A stretch of 64,000 nucleotides of DNA from Pseudomonadota bacterium (GCA_029563075.1 JAKQTN010000067.1:1-64000); one strand, 5' to 3'. Counted from the first letter of the stretch, positions 1-9,773 are shown. Program-made: numbers and translations. Notes: generated by a model from the sequence alone, not told the origin.

Positions 1-140
1 CGCCTGATTACACTTAATATCGCCACGTCGATCACTCCTATTCTCCTGCTCAGGTTGTGAGCAGAATAGTATCGCTACGTGGGTCAAATTTAGATGCATA
101 TTTCTATGCTAGATGGGTCAATATTCGATGCAATTTAACA
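1..140. mobile_element. Probable terminus of an IS21-family insertion sequence (partial; rest lies outside the window)
   Basis: Two direct ~19-bp repeats, tgggtcaaatttagatgca (80-98) and tgggtcaatattcgatgca (114-132), then ...caatttaaca ending at 140. The reverse complement TGTTAAATTGCATCGAATATTGACCCA resembles the TG-initiated multi-repeat ends of IS21 elements. Confidence 0.55.
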
Positions 141-333
141 AAGCGATATCTGATTTTTATGATGCACTATTTCATTACATCAATAATCGGGGCATGCTTT
201 TCGGGCAATCCTTTGAAGAGCTCATTTCCGAGAAAGTATCCCTCAAAGCACGCCAATTCAACACGCTCAAGAACACGGGCAATCTTTATAAAGAGGCAAA
301 AGATTATCACCGAGTATCTGACGGTTTCTAAAA

Positions 334-672
334 ATGAAAGATAACGACCTGCCTTTGCCGTCTATCCGTTGTCTTTCTAAAGAAGAGGCCGCGTCTTACC
401 TAGGCATAGGTGTGACGCTCCTGTCTGAACTTGATATTCCAACGGTGAAGTTTGGTCGCCGTCTGGTGTATGACAAGGTTGACTTGGATCTTTGGTTAGA
501 GGAATATAAGCAGCGAGGGCGGGCCGGAAAGGAGTTTATATGGCCCGTGAAACCGGAATCTACAAGCGAGACGATTCATCATGTTGGTGGATTAACGCAA
601 CACTCGCAAACGGCAAAAGAGTACGCCAAAGTTCTGGGACTGAAGACCGAGCCGAAGCTGAAGCGTTTCTAG
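334..672 (+). CDS. Excisionase-like / helix-turn-helix DNA-binding protein
   Basis: ORF with LSKEEAASYLGIGVTLLSEL..PTVKFGRRLVYDKVDLDLWLEEYK, typical of the MerR/excisionase HTH_17 fold. C-terminal 133 nt overlap the integrase ORF in another frame. Confidence 0.65.
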   Translation: MKDNDLPLPSIRCLSKEEAASYLGIGVTLLSELDIPTVKFGRRLVYDKVDLDLWLEEYKQRGRAGKEFIWPVKPESTSETIHHVGGLTQHSQTAKEYAKVLGLKTEPKLKRF

Positions 673-1601
673 CTAGAATCAAGCTAGATGCGTATAGGCA
701 AGTGCATTTTGGTGTAAAGCCCCATCGTTCATGGCAAGAAGCTGTTGTTCGGTATCTCGAAGTTAAAGCAACACTCAGAAGTTATCGTGATGTAAAAAGG
801 ATTTGTTTCCATTTACACCCTTACTTAGGCAGGCTGATGCTAAATCAGATTAACGGCGACGTAATTTGGTCAGTGGTTCAAGGTGAGCTTAAGAAGGGAA
901 ATAAAGCTGCAACGGTTAATCGTTATTTAGCGACTATTCGGAATTTATTAAGAACAGCGCGTGACGAATGGCAGTGGCTGGATCATATCCCTAAAATTCG
1001 ATTACTCACGGGTGAAGTAGAACGTGATCGATGGTTAACTAAAGAAGAGGCAGATCGGCTAATCGCTGTATGTCCTCCCCATTTGGCAGCTTTGGTTAAG
1101 TTTGCTTTAGCAACGGGGTGTCGTGCTCGGGAAATTTTAGGTTTGGAATGGAATCGGGTGGATTTAAATCGCCAGACTGCATGGATTAACCAAACTAAGA
1201 ATGGTACACCGAGAGGGGTTCCTTTAAATGCAGGTGCAATATCTGTTCTTCAGGCGCAAGTCGGAAAGCATTCTAGGTATTGTTTTACTTATGCTGGTGA
1301 GTCGATTCGATACAACATTTCGAATAGTGCTTGGCATACAGCATTAGAAAAAGCAGGCTTAGAAGATTTCAGATTCCACGATCTGCGCCACACTTGGGCT
1401 TCTTGGCATCGTCAAGCGGGAACAAGTTGTGATGAACTGAAAGAACTAGGGGGTTGGAAAACGCGTTCTATGGTTGATCGATATGCAAAATTTGCAACGG
1501 AACATTTAGCAAAAGCTGCAAATCGAATTGATCATTTCGGGCAAGATAACGTGATTGAATTGTCACGTTTTGGTCACGTTCACCAAGAAAAAAGGGCTTA
1601 G
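540..1601 (+). CDS. Tyrosine-type site-specific recombinase/integrase
   Basis: Catalytic motifs ATGCRAREILGLEW and HDLRHTWASWHRQAG...LGGWKTRSMVDRYAKF; adjacent to the tRNA-Phe 3' end. Confidence 0.93.
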   Translation: MARETGIYKRDDSSCWWINATLANGKRVRQSSGTEDRAEAEAFLARIKLDAYRQVHFGVKPHRSWQEAVVRYLEVKATLRSYRDVKRICFHLHPYLGRLMLNQINGDVIWSVVQGELKKGNKAATVNRYLATIRNLLRTARDEWQWLDHIPKIRLLTGEVERDRWLTKEEADRLIAVCPPHLAALVKFALATGCRAREILGLEWNRVDLNRQTAWINQTKNGTPRGVPLNAGAISVLQAQVGKHSRYCFTYAGESIRYNISNSAWHTALEKAGLEDFRFHDLRHTWASWHRQAGTSCDELKELGGWKTRSMVDRYAKFATEHLAKAANRIDHFGQDNVIELSRFGHVHQEKRA

Positions 1602-1626
1602 TTAAAAACTAAACCCTTATCAGTAC

Positions 1627-1702
<76 letters not shown>

Positions 1703-1914
1703 AGCGTGAAATAGTAGATAACTATTTGCAAGTCGCGCATTATAGCAAACTTAACCAAATATTGGCATAAGGAGGCACAATTAAATTAAAAACTAAGGTG
1801 GTCAAATCAAAATAATTGCACTATGATGATATTGACAGGTTGGAAATTGTCGCTGGCCATTCATTCACTAAGACCTGGTTTCATCAATCTAATAAAACAA
1901 AGAAGGAGAACTAA

Positions 1915-2415
1915 ATGGGCATGTTTTCATTTATTAAAGAAGCAGGAGAAAAATTATTTGGTATTGGGGAAGCAAAAGCGACTGAAGAAATTGCAAAAAA
2001 AGACCCGACGCCGGTGAACGTGGAGGCAGCCAATAAAGCAGCTGCAAATGCGATTGCCAATTATGTGGCAAAAATGAATTTAACGGCTGATGGCCTGACG
2101 ATTGGTTTTGATGGTGCCTCGGGTACTGTCATTGTGCAAGGCATGGCCGCAGATCAAGCTACCAAAGAGAAAATTTTGTTGTGCTGCGGTAATGTAGCTG
2201 GTGTTGAACACGTACAGGATCAGCTTGGCGTGATTCAAGCAGAGGCTGAGCCACAGTTTTACACGGTGGTGCGTGGAGATACGCTATCAAAAATCGCCAA
2301 AGAATTTTACGGCAATGCCAATGCGTATATGAAAATATTTGAAGCCAATAAGCCTATGTTGAGCCATCCGGACAAAATTTACCCTGGCCAGATGCTGCGT
2401 ATTCCACCACAGTAA
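1915..2415 (+). CDS. kbp: BON + LysM domain protein, Kbp/YgaU-like potassium-binding protein
   Basis: Starts MGMFSFIKEAGEKLFG; ends QFYTVVRGDTLSKIAKEFYGNANAYMKIFEANKPMLSHPDKIYPGQMLRIP, matching the known Kbp/YgaU C-terminus. Confidence 0.9.
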   Translation: MGMFSFIKEAGEKLFGIGEAKATEEIAKKDPTPVNVEAANKAAANAIANYVAKMNLTADGLTIGFDGASGTVIVQGMAADQATKEKILLCCGNVAGVEHVQDQLGVIQAEAEPQFYTVVRGDTLSKIAKEFYGNANAYMKIFEANKPMLSHPDKIYPGQMLRIPPQ

Positions 2416-2436
2416 TTTAAAATTAGGAGAAATGAT

Positions 2437-2727
2437 ATGAGTACATTTTTACGCGCTTTGTTAGTAGGTTTGTTTGCCGCAACTTTTACCGTGGCATGTA
2501 GTAAAAAAACAGAAGAGGCCGCAGACGCAGCCAAAACTGAAATGAGCGAAGCGGTGGATGCGACCAAGGACGCAGCGGCAACTGCTGCAACTGAAGCAAA
2601 AGGCGCTGTGACAGACGCTGCGAAAGATGCGGCGGAGGCTACATCAGAGGCAGTCGCTGAGGCCAAGGAAGAGGCGGTTGATGCTGTGCAAGCAGCAAAA
2701 GATGCTGCAGCCGCCGCCGCAAAATAA
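2437..2727 (+). CDS. Small Ala-rich lipoprotein with tandem 11-residue repeats
   Basis: Signal peptide with lipobox (TVAC), then Ala/Lys/Glu-rich helical repeats; RBS aggag upstream. Confidence 0.8.
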   Translation: MSTFLRALLVGLFAATFTVACSKKTEEAADAAKTEMSEAVDATKDAAATAATEAKGAVTDAAKDAAEATSEAVAEAKEEAVDAVQAAKDAAAAAAK

Positions 2728-2746
2728 TTCTTTTTTCCGGCTTAAT

Positions 2747-2778
2747 ACCCGTAAAGCCAATCGGTTTTGCGGGTTTTT
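2747..2778 (+). terminator. Rho-independent terminator
   Basis: cccgtaaag..ccaatcgg..ttttgcggg followed by ttttt. Confidence 0.6.
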
Positions 2779-2795
2779 CATTTAAAATTGTCAGC

Positions 2796-3836
2796 ATGAT
2801 GAGATATGAGATATTGCCATTGGATGGCGGTTTAAATGCAGTGCTTCAGCAAAAAATTGACCAAAAAACCAAGCCGCTTGGCGCACTTGGCCGACTGGAA
2901 GAAATCGCCCTGAAAGTAGGGCAAATTCAAAACACATTAACACCTCAACTCAGCCAACCAACCATGTTGGTTTTTGCAGGCGATCATGGCATCGCGGAAA
3001 GTGGCGTCAGTCCTTATCCGCAAGCTGTGACTGCACAAATGGTGCACAATTTCCTAGCGGGCGGGGCAGGTATTAACGTATTCGCCAAACAGGGCAACAT
3101 GCAATTGCGAATCGTGGATGCGGGCGTGAATTATCAGTTTGAATCTCATCCGGATTTAACAGATGCCAAAATTAGCATGGGCACATGCAATTTTTTGCAA
3201 GAACCAGCGATGACCATGGCCCAGTGTAAGCAAGCGCTCACTGTTGGCGTGGAGCTTGCTAAAAAAGAGGTTGATGCTGGTTGTAATGTGCTTGGTTTTG
3301 GTGAAATGGGCATCGCCAATACATCATCGGCAAGTTGTCTGATGAGTGTATTGTGCGATTTGTCTTTGGAATCATGTGTAGGCCGCGGCACTGGACTGGA
3401 TGATAATGGGCTGGCCAGAAAGGCAGAGGTTCTTAAACAGGCGATAGCGATACATCAGATTAATGACAAGGATGTATTGGGCGCGCTCGCCACTTTTGGC
3501 GGTTTTGAGATCGCCATGATGACAGGTGCGATGCTAGGCGCGGCTAAACACAAGGCAGTATTATTGGTTGACGGGTTTATTGCCACGGCCGCGCTACTTG
3601 TGGCGAGCAAGTTGCAGCCTAATGTCCTGCAGTATTGCATATTTTCACACTGTTCAGGCGAGGCTGGGCATCGCAAGCTGTTAGATTATTTAGATGCCAA
3701 ACCTTTGTTAGATTTAGGCATGCGGTTAGGCGAAGGTACTGGCGCGGCGTTGGCTTATCCGCTTATTCAAGCGGCAGTTAATTTTTTGAATGACATGGCA
3801 TCATTTGAAAGTGCTAGTGTAAGCGAAAAATGTTAG
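2796..3836 (+). CDS. cobT: Nicotinate-nucleotide--dimethylbenzimidazole phosphoribosyltransferase
   Basis: [48 protein letters not shown] motifs. Confidence 0.96.
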   Translation: MMRYEILPLDGGLNAVLQQKIDQKTKPLGALGRLEEIALKVGQIQNTLTPQLSQPTMLVFAGDHGIAESGVSPYPQAVTAQMVHNFLAGGAGINVFAKQGNMQLRIVDAGVNYQFESHPDLTDAKISMGTCNFLQEPAMTMAQCKQALTVGVELAKKEVDAGCNVLGFGEMGIANTSSASCLMSVLCDLSLESCVGRGTGLDDNGLARKAEVLKQAIAIHQINDKDVLGALATFGGFEIAMMTGAMLGAAKHKAVLLVDGFIATAALLVASKLQPNVLQYCIFSHCSGEAGHRKLLDYLDAKPLLDLGMRLGEGTGAALAYPLIQAAVNFLNDMASFESASVSEKC

Positions 3837-4636
3837 CCATTGCTAAAAATGAATGGCGCTTCTTTTTGTTGGCCATCGGTTTTTTAACGCGTATTCCGGT
3901 ATCCAGCATTGCCAATTTTCAAGTGAATGACCTTAATCATGCGGTTAAATATTTTCCGCTGATTGGCATCATTGTCGGTTTGGTTGGCGCCTTTAGTTTT
4001 TATCTAAGCAGTTTTATTTTTCCGCAAACGATAGCTGTATTAATCAGCATGGCCTGCACCATTTATCTGACAGGTGCATTTCATGAAGATGGCTTGGCAG
4101 ATAGTGCCGATGGCTTGGGCGGAGGGTGGGATCGTGAGCAAATACTCACTATCATGCAAGACTCGCGGCTTGGCACTTATGGCGCAGTCGCTCTGTTTTT
4201 AATGCTGTTTGCAAAATTCCAAACACTTGCATTACTACACCCGGCCTTTATTCCATCTGTGCTAATTGCAGGCCATGCGCTCAGTCGTTTATGCGCAGTG
4301 TGGCTGATGGCGACTGCAGAGTACGTTAAACCGGAAGGAAAATCAAAGCCGCTGGCCACCAAAATCAGGCTGGGAGGCCTAGTAGTAGCTAATCTGTTTG
4401 GCTTGTTGCCGGTATTAGCGACGACTGCTTTATTGGTAGTGAGTAATCACTCATATTTGATAGTCGTTGAATATGTGATGATGGCATTTTTGCCTGTGCT
4501 GGCAAGCTGGCTATGGTGGCGTGCCAAGCTATTGAAAAATCTGGGAGGATATACGGGCGATTGTCTAGGAGCCGCGCAACAAATCACGGAATTGGCATTT
4601 TATTTGGGCGTGCTGGCCTGGAGCGTGCAACTTTGA
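3830..4636 (+). CDS. cobS: Adenosylcobinamide-GDP ribazoletransferase
   Basis: [42 protein letters not shown]; multi-pass membrane protein; overlaps cobT. Confidence 0.95.
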   Translation: MLAIAKNEWRFFLLAIGFLTRIPVSSIANFQVNDLNHAVKYFPLIGIIVGLVGAFSFYLSSFIFPQTIAVLISMACTIYLTGAFHEDGLADSADGLGGGWDREQILTIMQDSRLGTYGAVALFLMLFAKFQTLALLHPAFIPSVLIAGHALSRLCAVWLMATAEYVKPEGKSKPLATKIRLGGLVVANLFGLLPVLATTALLVVSNHSYLIVVEYVMMAFLPVLASWLWWRAKLLKNLGGYTGDCLGAAQQITELAFYLGVLAWSVQL

Positions 4637-5199
4637 GGCTTTATCTAATCCGCCATACTTCATTGCAAATTAACTCTGGCATTTGCTACGGGCAGAGCGA
4701 TATAGATGTTGCCGCCAGCTTTGTAGATGAAGTAATCCAACTGAAAACGAAACTTGCTGAGGTGAGTTTTGCTGCCGTCTATACCAGCCCGCTGCAACGC
4801 TGTTCTAAACTTGCGCAAGCACTTAATTTAGGTGAATATATTGAAGACCATCGTTTGCTGGAGCTTAATTTTGGCGATTGGGAAATGAGCGTCTGGGATG
4901 ATATCCCGCGTCATATTTTTGATGGTTGGGCGCACGATTATGCCAACAAAGCACCGCCTAACGGCGAAACGTTCAGTCAGTTACAGCAACGCGGATTGCA
5001 TTTTTTAGAAGAAATTTTGCAACAACACGCTGGTCAGAATGTCGCTGTTGTGACGCATGGAGGCATGATCCGCGCGCTATTGGCGCATGTGCTCAATATG
5101 GAGCTGAAAGGTTTATTCCGCTTTTCGATAGATCACGCCAGCGTGACACAGTTGGATTTTAGTGCAGAAGTACCTAGGATTTGCTTCGTCAATCTCTAG
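4633..5199 (+). CDS. cobC: Alpha-ribazole phosphatase / histidine phosphatase family
   Basis: [10 protein letters not shown] (phosphohistidine motif), YTSPLQRCSKLA, VVTHGGMIRALLAH; probable TTG start overlapping the cobS stop. Confidence 0.82.
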   Translation: MRLYLIRHTSLQINSGICYGQSDIDVAASFVDEVIQLKTKLAEVSFAAVYTSPLQRCSKLAQALNLGEYIEDHRLLELNFGDWEMSVWDDIPRHIFDGWAHDYANKAPPNGETFSQLQQRGLHFLEEILQQHAGQNVAVVTHGGMIRALLAHVLNMELKGLFRFSIDHASVTQLDFSAEVPRICFVNL

Positions 5200-5399
5200 A
5201 CGACATTAATCGTATTATCAAGGCATTCTACAATTTGCCCTTTGCGGATTTTAGCGGTTTTGCGCAATTCAATGTTGCCATCCACTTTTACAATGCCGTC
5301 CGCCACCATCATCTTGCCCTGACCACCGCTTTGGGCGATACCCACAAGTTTGAGCAAGTTGCAAAGCTCGATAAACTCACCTTTTAATTCAAAATCCAT
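5196..5399 (-). CDS. RNA-binding S4 domain protein (YbcJ-like)
   Basis: FIELCNLLKLVGIAQSGGQGKMMVADGIVKVDGNIELRKTAKIRKGQ. Confidence 0.85.
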   Translation of the reverse strand: MDFELKGEFIELCNLLKLVGIAQSGGQGKMMVADGIVKVDGNIELRKTAKIRKGQIVECLDNTINVV

Positions 5400-5401
5400 T
5401 C

Positions 5402-5935
5402 TTAGCCCTTTAATTTGAGTGGCAAGCCAGCGGCAATAAATACCGCTGAATTTGCTATTTCTGCAACAGCCTGGTTTAAGCGGCCTTGTTCGTCCTGAAA
5501 CTGGCGGTTGATTTCACCCAAAGGCACGATGCCCATGCCCACTTCATTGCTGACCAAAATTATAGTTTCAGTAAGTGTGGGTAAAAGCGTTAAAAAAGCC
5601 TCACGTTCCAGTTGCCAGCTAGAATCTCTTGGTGGGCTACAGTCGTCGCATATCCACTGTGCCAGCCATACGGTCAGACAATCGACAATCAAACAATGGT
5701 TTGCCTTGGCCAAGCGGGTAAGGGTTTGCGCGAGGCGATGTGGTTCTTCTACTAACGTCCAACTGGCCGGGCGCCTATCTTTGTGATGCTGCACCCGCGT
5801 TTTAAACTCATCATCAAACACTTGTGCGGTAGCAATATAGGTAACCGGCAAGCCGCTTTCTGTGGCCAGTTTTTCGGCATAGCTGCTTTTGCCGGAGCGC
5901 GCACCGCCTAAAACCAATGTGATGTTATTTGTCAT
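5402..5935 (-). CDS. cobU: Bifunctional adenosylcobinamide kinase/guanylyltransferase
   Basis: LVLGGARSGKSSYAEKLA P-loop; HKDRRPASWTLVEEP; VSNEVGMGIVPLGEINRQFQDEQGRLNQ. Confidence 0.95.
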   Translation of the reverse strand: MTNNITLVLGGARSGKSSYAEKLATESGLPVTYIATAQVFDDEFKTRVQHHKDRRPASWTLVEEPHRLAQTLTRLAKANHCLIVDCLTVWLAQWICDDCSPPRDSSWQLEREAFLTLLPTLTETIILVSNEVGMGIVPLGEINRQFQDEQGRLNQAVAEIANSAVFIAAGLPLKLKG

Positions 5936-5943
5936 ATTTTAAT

Positions 5944-5976
5944 AAAAAAGCCGCTTAAATTTTAAGCGGCTTTTAT
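5944..5976. terminator. Rho-independent terminator between the BtuM-like gene and cobU
   Basis: aaaaaagccgcttaaattttaagcggctttta near-symmetrical hairpin with A/T flanks. Confidence 0.8.
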
Positions 5977-5989
5977 TGTTGTTAAGACA

Positions 5990-6583
5990 TTAAACTTTCG
6001 ATGTTTGCACAGGATTAATGCTGCGAAACAGTGCAACACTCAACCAGACAATAGCAAAGTACATTGCCGCAAAGCCTATCCAGCTTGGCAAATATTCCCA
6101 GCCATGTTTCATGGATTCAACCAGACCTTGCGCAGGGAAGCGGCCAGAGAACAGATAATAAGTTTGGGTGGAAATCACAAATGCCACAAACGTGGTAAGC
6201 ATGCCCACTACAGCATAAGGAATTAGAGCAAAAGAATCTTGTTTTTTGCTCAACCACAAACCACCCAGCCACATAGCGCCATAACTTGGAATTAACCCCC
6301 AATAGCCATTTGTGAGGCAAAAGCCTTGTGCAGGGTCGAGTGCAGCAGCGCCAAAATCAATGCAGGTTGCCAATACAAAAAATGCCGCAAACCAACCAGC
6401 ACGCTTCAACCACAAGCCGCCCAGCAGAAACAACACCAAACTTGCGTCGGGCAGATTAAAAGGCGTAAGCGTATGGCTACCGCGGGTGAGTAGCATAAAA
6501 AACGCAATACCTGCGGCGATTAATATAGGTTTGGTGATTTGTGACATATTCATAATTTTCTCCAGCTTCATGGTTGTCATCAT
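5990..6583 (-). CDS. Membrane protein, candidate BtuM-type solitary ECF S-component for cobalamin uptake
   Basis: About 6 hydrophobic segments, ~190 aa, conserved-looking GFCLTNGYWG Cys segment; immediately downstream of a riboswitch-controlled btuB-like gene. Confidence 0.7.
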   Translation of the reverse strand: MMTTMKLEKIMNMSQITKPILIAAGIAFFMLLTRGSHTLTPFNLPDASLVLFLLGGLWLKRAGWFAAFFVLATCIDFGAAALDPAQGFCLTNGYWGLIPSYGAMWLGGLWLSKKQDSFALIPYAVVGMLTTFVAFVISTQTYYLFSGRFPAQGLVESMKHGWEYLPSWIGFAAMYFAIVWLSVALFRSINPVQTSKV

Positions 6584-6592
6584 AACATTTTT

Positions 6593-8554
6593 TTAAAAAT
6601 CTGCTTTAAAACCTACGCGCCAGGTACGCGCAAAATCCACAGGATAAATCGCATCATCGGCTACTTGGATTGAGTTTTCATGTTCAAAAATATTATTAAC
6701 TGCTGCAAACAACTGTACTTTTTTGTAACGATAACTTACCGCAATATTAGTAGATTCGTAATGACCTTGTTTTTGTGTTGCGTTGTTTGTAAAGTCGTTA
6801 AATGCATAAGTAGATTCGCGCCAAGCGTGACTTAAATTAATATTGCCTGCATCTAAAAACTTATAATTTAGGTTTGCAGTTACTGCGTGTTTAGGTACGC
6901 CCGGTAAATCTTTGTTTTTTACTTCTATTAAAAAAACAGGTACAACTTCTTTGTCCACTATAGCGCGGGTGTAAGTGTAAATCAAACCTGCACTAAGCCT
7001 GTCTGTAAAGCTAATATGATCTTGTATTTCTAGCCCATATTTATGAGATTTATCAATATTGGTGTTTTGGAAAATAATGGGTACTAAATAAATTTCATTA
7101 TCCAAATTCGCGTAAAAAGCGCTTACTTTAAAGCGATTGTTGGGCAGCGTATGGTTTAAGCCCAGATTAAATGTTTTTGAACGCATCGGCTTGATAAAGC
7201 CATTAAATGTCGTAGTAACAACAGGAAATAATGAAAAGTCTTGCGCAAAGAAACGGTCAATATCAGGCGCTTGAAAAGCGCGGTTGTAGTTGGCAAACAC
7301 GCTAGTTTCTGGGTTGATTTGATAATTCGCACCAATATCCCATGCGCTTAGATGTTCGCTGTCATTTAGGCTTTGACCAGCATCAGGGTTAAATTTGTAG
7401 CGCACTTTTTCACCTCTTGCGCCAGCAGAAAGCGTCAAGCCTTCTAGTAGCCAGGTTGGGTGGTATTCTGCGCTGGCAAAATAAGCCTTATTGTCTTTGC
7501 TGGTGATGTTGCTACTGTTTTTTCGGTCGCCTTTATATACCTGAATGCCAGCAATCGCACTTAGCTGATCTCCTATATAACGAACATTTAACTCATTTGC
7601 TTCGTAATCATACTTAAAGGCGCTAAAAAAATTCACGAACTCTGACGTTTTATCTTCTCGAAAATGCGTTGCTGAAACCCGCCATTGCTCGGCAATGTCG
7701 TACTCTGCGCCTACTTGCCACTGGTTTGTATCTAAGGCCTGATGCGTATAGGTTTGGCTAAATGGTCGTTGGGTAACCTGTCTCGGGTTGTCCTTAAATT
7801 CAGCTTCTATTAGCGCGTTGACATAGCGCGTATCATTGCGTGAACTGGTGGCCTGCGCAAAAAGGCGCAAATATTCAGTAGGCTTGATTTTTATTTTTAC
7901 GTTTTGGCTATTGCTGGTAAATTGGTCTTTGTAACCAGTTTCGTCTTTTTTGCTGAAACCGTCATGGCTGTCGTGTGCCAAGTTGGCTGAAATATCAATC
8001 AGTTCGTTGGAAAAACCCGCACTGGCATAATGATTTTTTTGCCCAAAATTTCCCAAAGAGCTAACAATTGTAGCGCCTGTTTTAGCTTTGGTATAAATTT
8101 GAATCGCACCTGCGGTGGCGCCGTCACCATATATTACCGATCCACTGCCTTTGCTAATTTCGATGCGCTCGATATTTCCAAGCGGAATGCCAGCTAAAAG
8201 CTGTGAGGATAAATCGATATTATTCAGGCGCTGTCCGTCCACGGTAATCACCACATTTTGGTGGCCATTTTCGCCGCCATAACCGCGCAAATTGATAGAA
8301 GGTGTTGCTTTGTTGCCAAAATTTGGTAGTAAATTTAGCGATGTTTGCTGTGCTAAATAATCATAGAGCGTGGCTGCGCCTGAAGCTTCAATTTGTTTTG
8401 CAGTATGGATTTCAGATGCATAAGTGGTTTCGGTATCTTTGTGTTCAAAGCGGTTTGCTTTTACTGTAACGTCTTCGAGCTGTATATTTTCAGCCGCAAA
8501 AACAGGTGATGTGAAAGCCAAGCCGATTAGGCTGGCAATGGTAGATTTTTTCAT
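6593..8554 (-). CDS. btuB: TonB-dependent outer-membrane receptor, BtuB-like cobalamin receptor
   Basis: Signal peptide, plug domain (VTVDGQRLNNIDLSSQLLAGIPLGNIERIEISKGSGSVIYGDGATAGAIQI), C-terminal ...FARTWRVGFKADF; preceded by a cobalamin riboswitch. Confidence 0.85.
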   Translation of the reverse strand: MKKSTIASLIGLAFTSPVFAAENIQLEDVTVKANRFEHKDTETTYASEIHTAKQIEASGAATLYDYLAQQTSLNLLPNFGNKATPSINLRGYGGENGHQNVVITVDGQRLNNIDLSSQLLAGIPLGNIERIEISKGSGSVIYGDGATAGAIQIYTKAKTGATIVSSLGNFGQKNHYASAGFSNELIDISANLAHDSHDGFSKKDETGYKDQFTSNSQNVKIKIKPTEYLRLFAQATSSRNDTRYVNALIEAEFKDNPRQVTQRPFSQTYTHQALDTNQWQVGAEYDIAEQWRVSATHFREDKTSEFVNFFSAFKYDYEANELNVRYIGDQLSAIAGIQVYKGDRKNSSNITSKDNKAYFASAEYHPTWLLEGLTLSAGARGEKVRYKFNPDAGQSLNDSEHLSAWDIGANYQINPETSVFANYNRAFQAPDIDRFFAQDFSLFPVVTTTFNGFIKPMRSKTFNLGLNHTLPNNRFKVSAFYANLDNEIYLVPIIFQNTNIDKSHKYGLEIQDHISFTDRLSAGLIYTYTRAIVDKEVVPVFLIEVKNKDLPGVPKHAVTANLNYKFLDAGNINLSHAWRESTYAFNDFTNNATQKQGHYESTNIAVSYRYKKVQLFAAVNNIFEHENSIQVADDAIYPVDFARTWRVGFKADF

Positions 8555-8700
8555 TATATTTTCCCTAAATTACATGCGACCCCGCATGTGGAATTTTAAA
8601 AACCAGGGAATAAAGAAGGGAAAAACTGACAAAAATGCACTCAAGCATAACAGAGCTGCAGCTTTGACACCGCCACCCCGCGGTATTCTCTAGCGTATAG

Positions 8701-8884
8701 GTTGCGAGGCCGGTCTCCGGGCTTGTGGGGATTTGTTTTGCGCCTTCCCAAGCTCGCGCTCAGTGGCTGATTGCAAAACTACACTCACTTACCGTTGCGG
8801 GGGCAGCATAGGCATTGTTAATGGATTAACGCACCTATTTCCCAGTTTCACCATGCTTAAAGAAAATAAACATTGGCACCTGAC
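8701..8884 (-). promoter_or_regulatory. Cobalamin (AdoCbl) riboswitch
   Basis: Reverse complement has ggtgaaactgggaa, tgcccccgcaacggtaag (B12 box), gccactg, and aagcccggagaccggcc; lies upstream of the btuB-like gene. Boundaries approximate. Confidence 0.92.
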
Positions 8885-9023
8885 AACTAACCGCGATTAT
8901 AACGATTTATACGGCAAGCTCAATTGAATTTTTATGCCACAAGTAGGCAAAACATGTTAAATTACTTTGAATAGCCCACGTTAGCTATTGACTATAATGA
9001 ATTTTTTCATTTATAGTGGGATT

Positions 9024-9230
9024 ATGGAAGCGGATTTAAAAAGTTTGCAAGAAAAAATTACCAAGCTGATCACTTTGTGCAGTACGTTGCGTGAAGAGAA
9101 TATTCAGTTGCGTGGTGATTTATCACAAGCGCAGCAGGATGCTGACGCATTAAAGAGTAACATGCAGCTTGCGAGTGATAAGCTTGAGGTTTTGTTTGAG
9201 TCCATGCCAGGAAGCTTAGAGGCGTCATGA
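9024..9230 (+). CDS. Small coiled-coil protein, ZapB-like / TIGR02449-type
   Basis: MEADLKSLQEKITKLITLCSTLREENIQLRGDL heptad pattern; overlaps and precedes zapA. Confidence 0.7.
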   Translation: MEADLKSLQEKITKLITLCSTLREENIQLRGDLSQAQQDADALKSNMQLASDKLEVLFESMPGSLEAS

Positions 9231-9532
9231 GTGCTGCAAAACCTGTTGATGTGCTGATCATGGGGCGTGAGTTCACGGTTTCGTGTACCGACGAAGAGCG
9301 TCAAGGCTTGATGGACGCAGTGGATTACCTGGACAAAAAAATGCGCGAGATCCGCGACTCAGGAAAGGTTGTCGGTGCAGAGCGCATTGCAATTATGGCG
9401 GCGCTCAACCTCTCGCATGAACTGCTCAACACAAAAACTGGCGGTGTTGACATCGGCGATTATAAGCGTAGGATTAGCCTCATGCAGAATCAAATTGATG
9501 AAGCGATGGCAGCACAGGCTAAGCTCATATAA
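9227..9532 (+). CDS. zapA: Cell division protein ZapA
   Basis: VDVLIMGREFTVSCTDEERQGLMDAVDYLDKKMREIRDSGKVVGAERIAIMAALNLSHELL. Confidence 0.93.
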   Translation: MSAAKPVDVLIMGREFTVSCTDEERQGLMDAVDYLDKKMREIRDSGKVVGAERIAIMAALNLSHELLNTKTGGVDIGDYKRRISLMQNQIDEAMAAQAKLI

Positions 9533-9584
9533 CTAGTTTTTTCATCAGTCCGTCACAACGCCGCTTTATTATCAAGTTTGTTTT

Positions 9585-9773
9585 CTGTGGTGTTGCTTGA
9601 GTCATAAATTCCTTGAACTAGTCTTTGTTATAGGTTTCGGCTCATCAAGCGTAGTGTGCGCGCTCTAAATTGGGTGTTCTTTTAAGATGCCCTTGGCGAG
9701 TGTACCTAAAGCGCTTTAAGTTGTTACCACCTGAACTTTTTGGTTCAGGATAGCGGCTCAGGCAACACCACAG
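9585..9773 (+). ncRNA. ssrS: 6S RNA
   Basis: Closing stem ctgtggtgttgcttgag / ctcaggcaacaccacag; interior ccacctgaac..ttggttcagg as in 6S RNAs; located directly after zapA; ~189 nt. Confidence 0.9.

Noticed and set aside
57-344. 95-aa ORF at the left edge (and overlapping 113-331)
   Set aside because: Both start inside the IS21-like terminal repeats; no recognizable domain; 113-331 is at best a truncated gene remnant.
2379-2666. Minus-strand 95-aa Ala/Ser-rich ORF
   Set aside because: Antisense shadow of the Ala-rich repeat lipoprotein.
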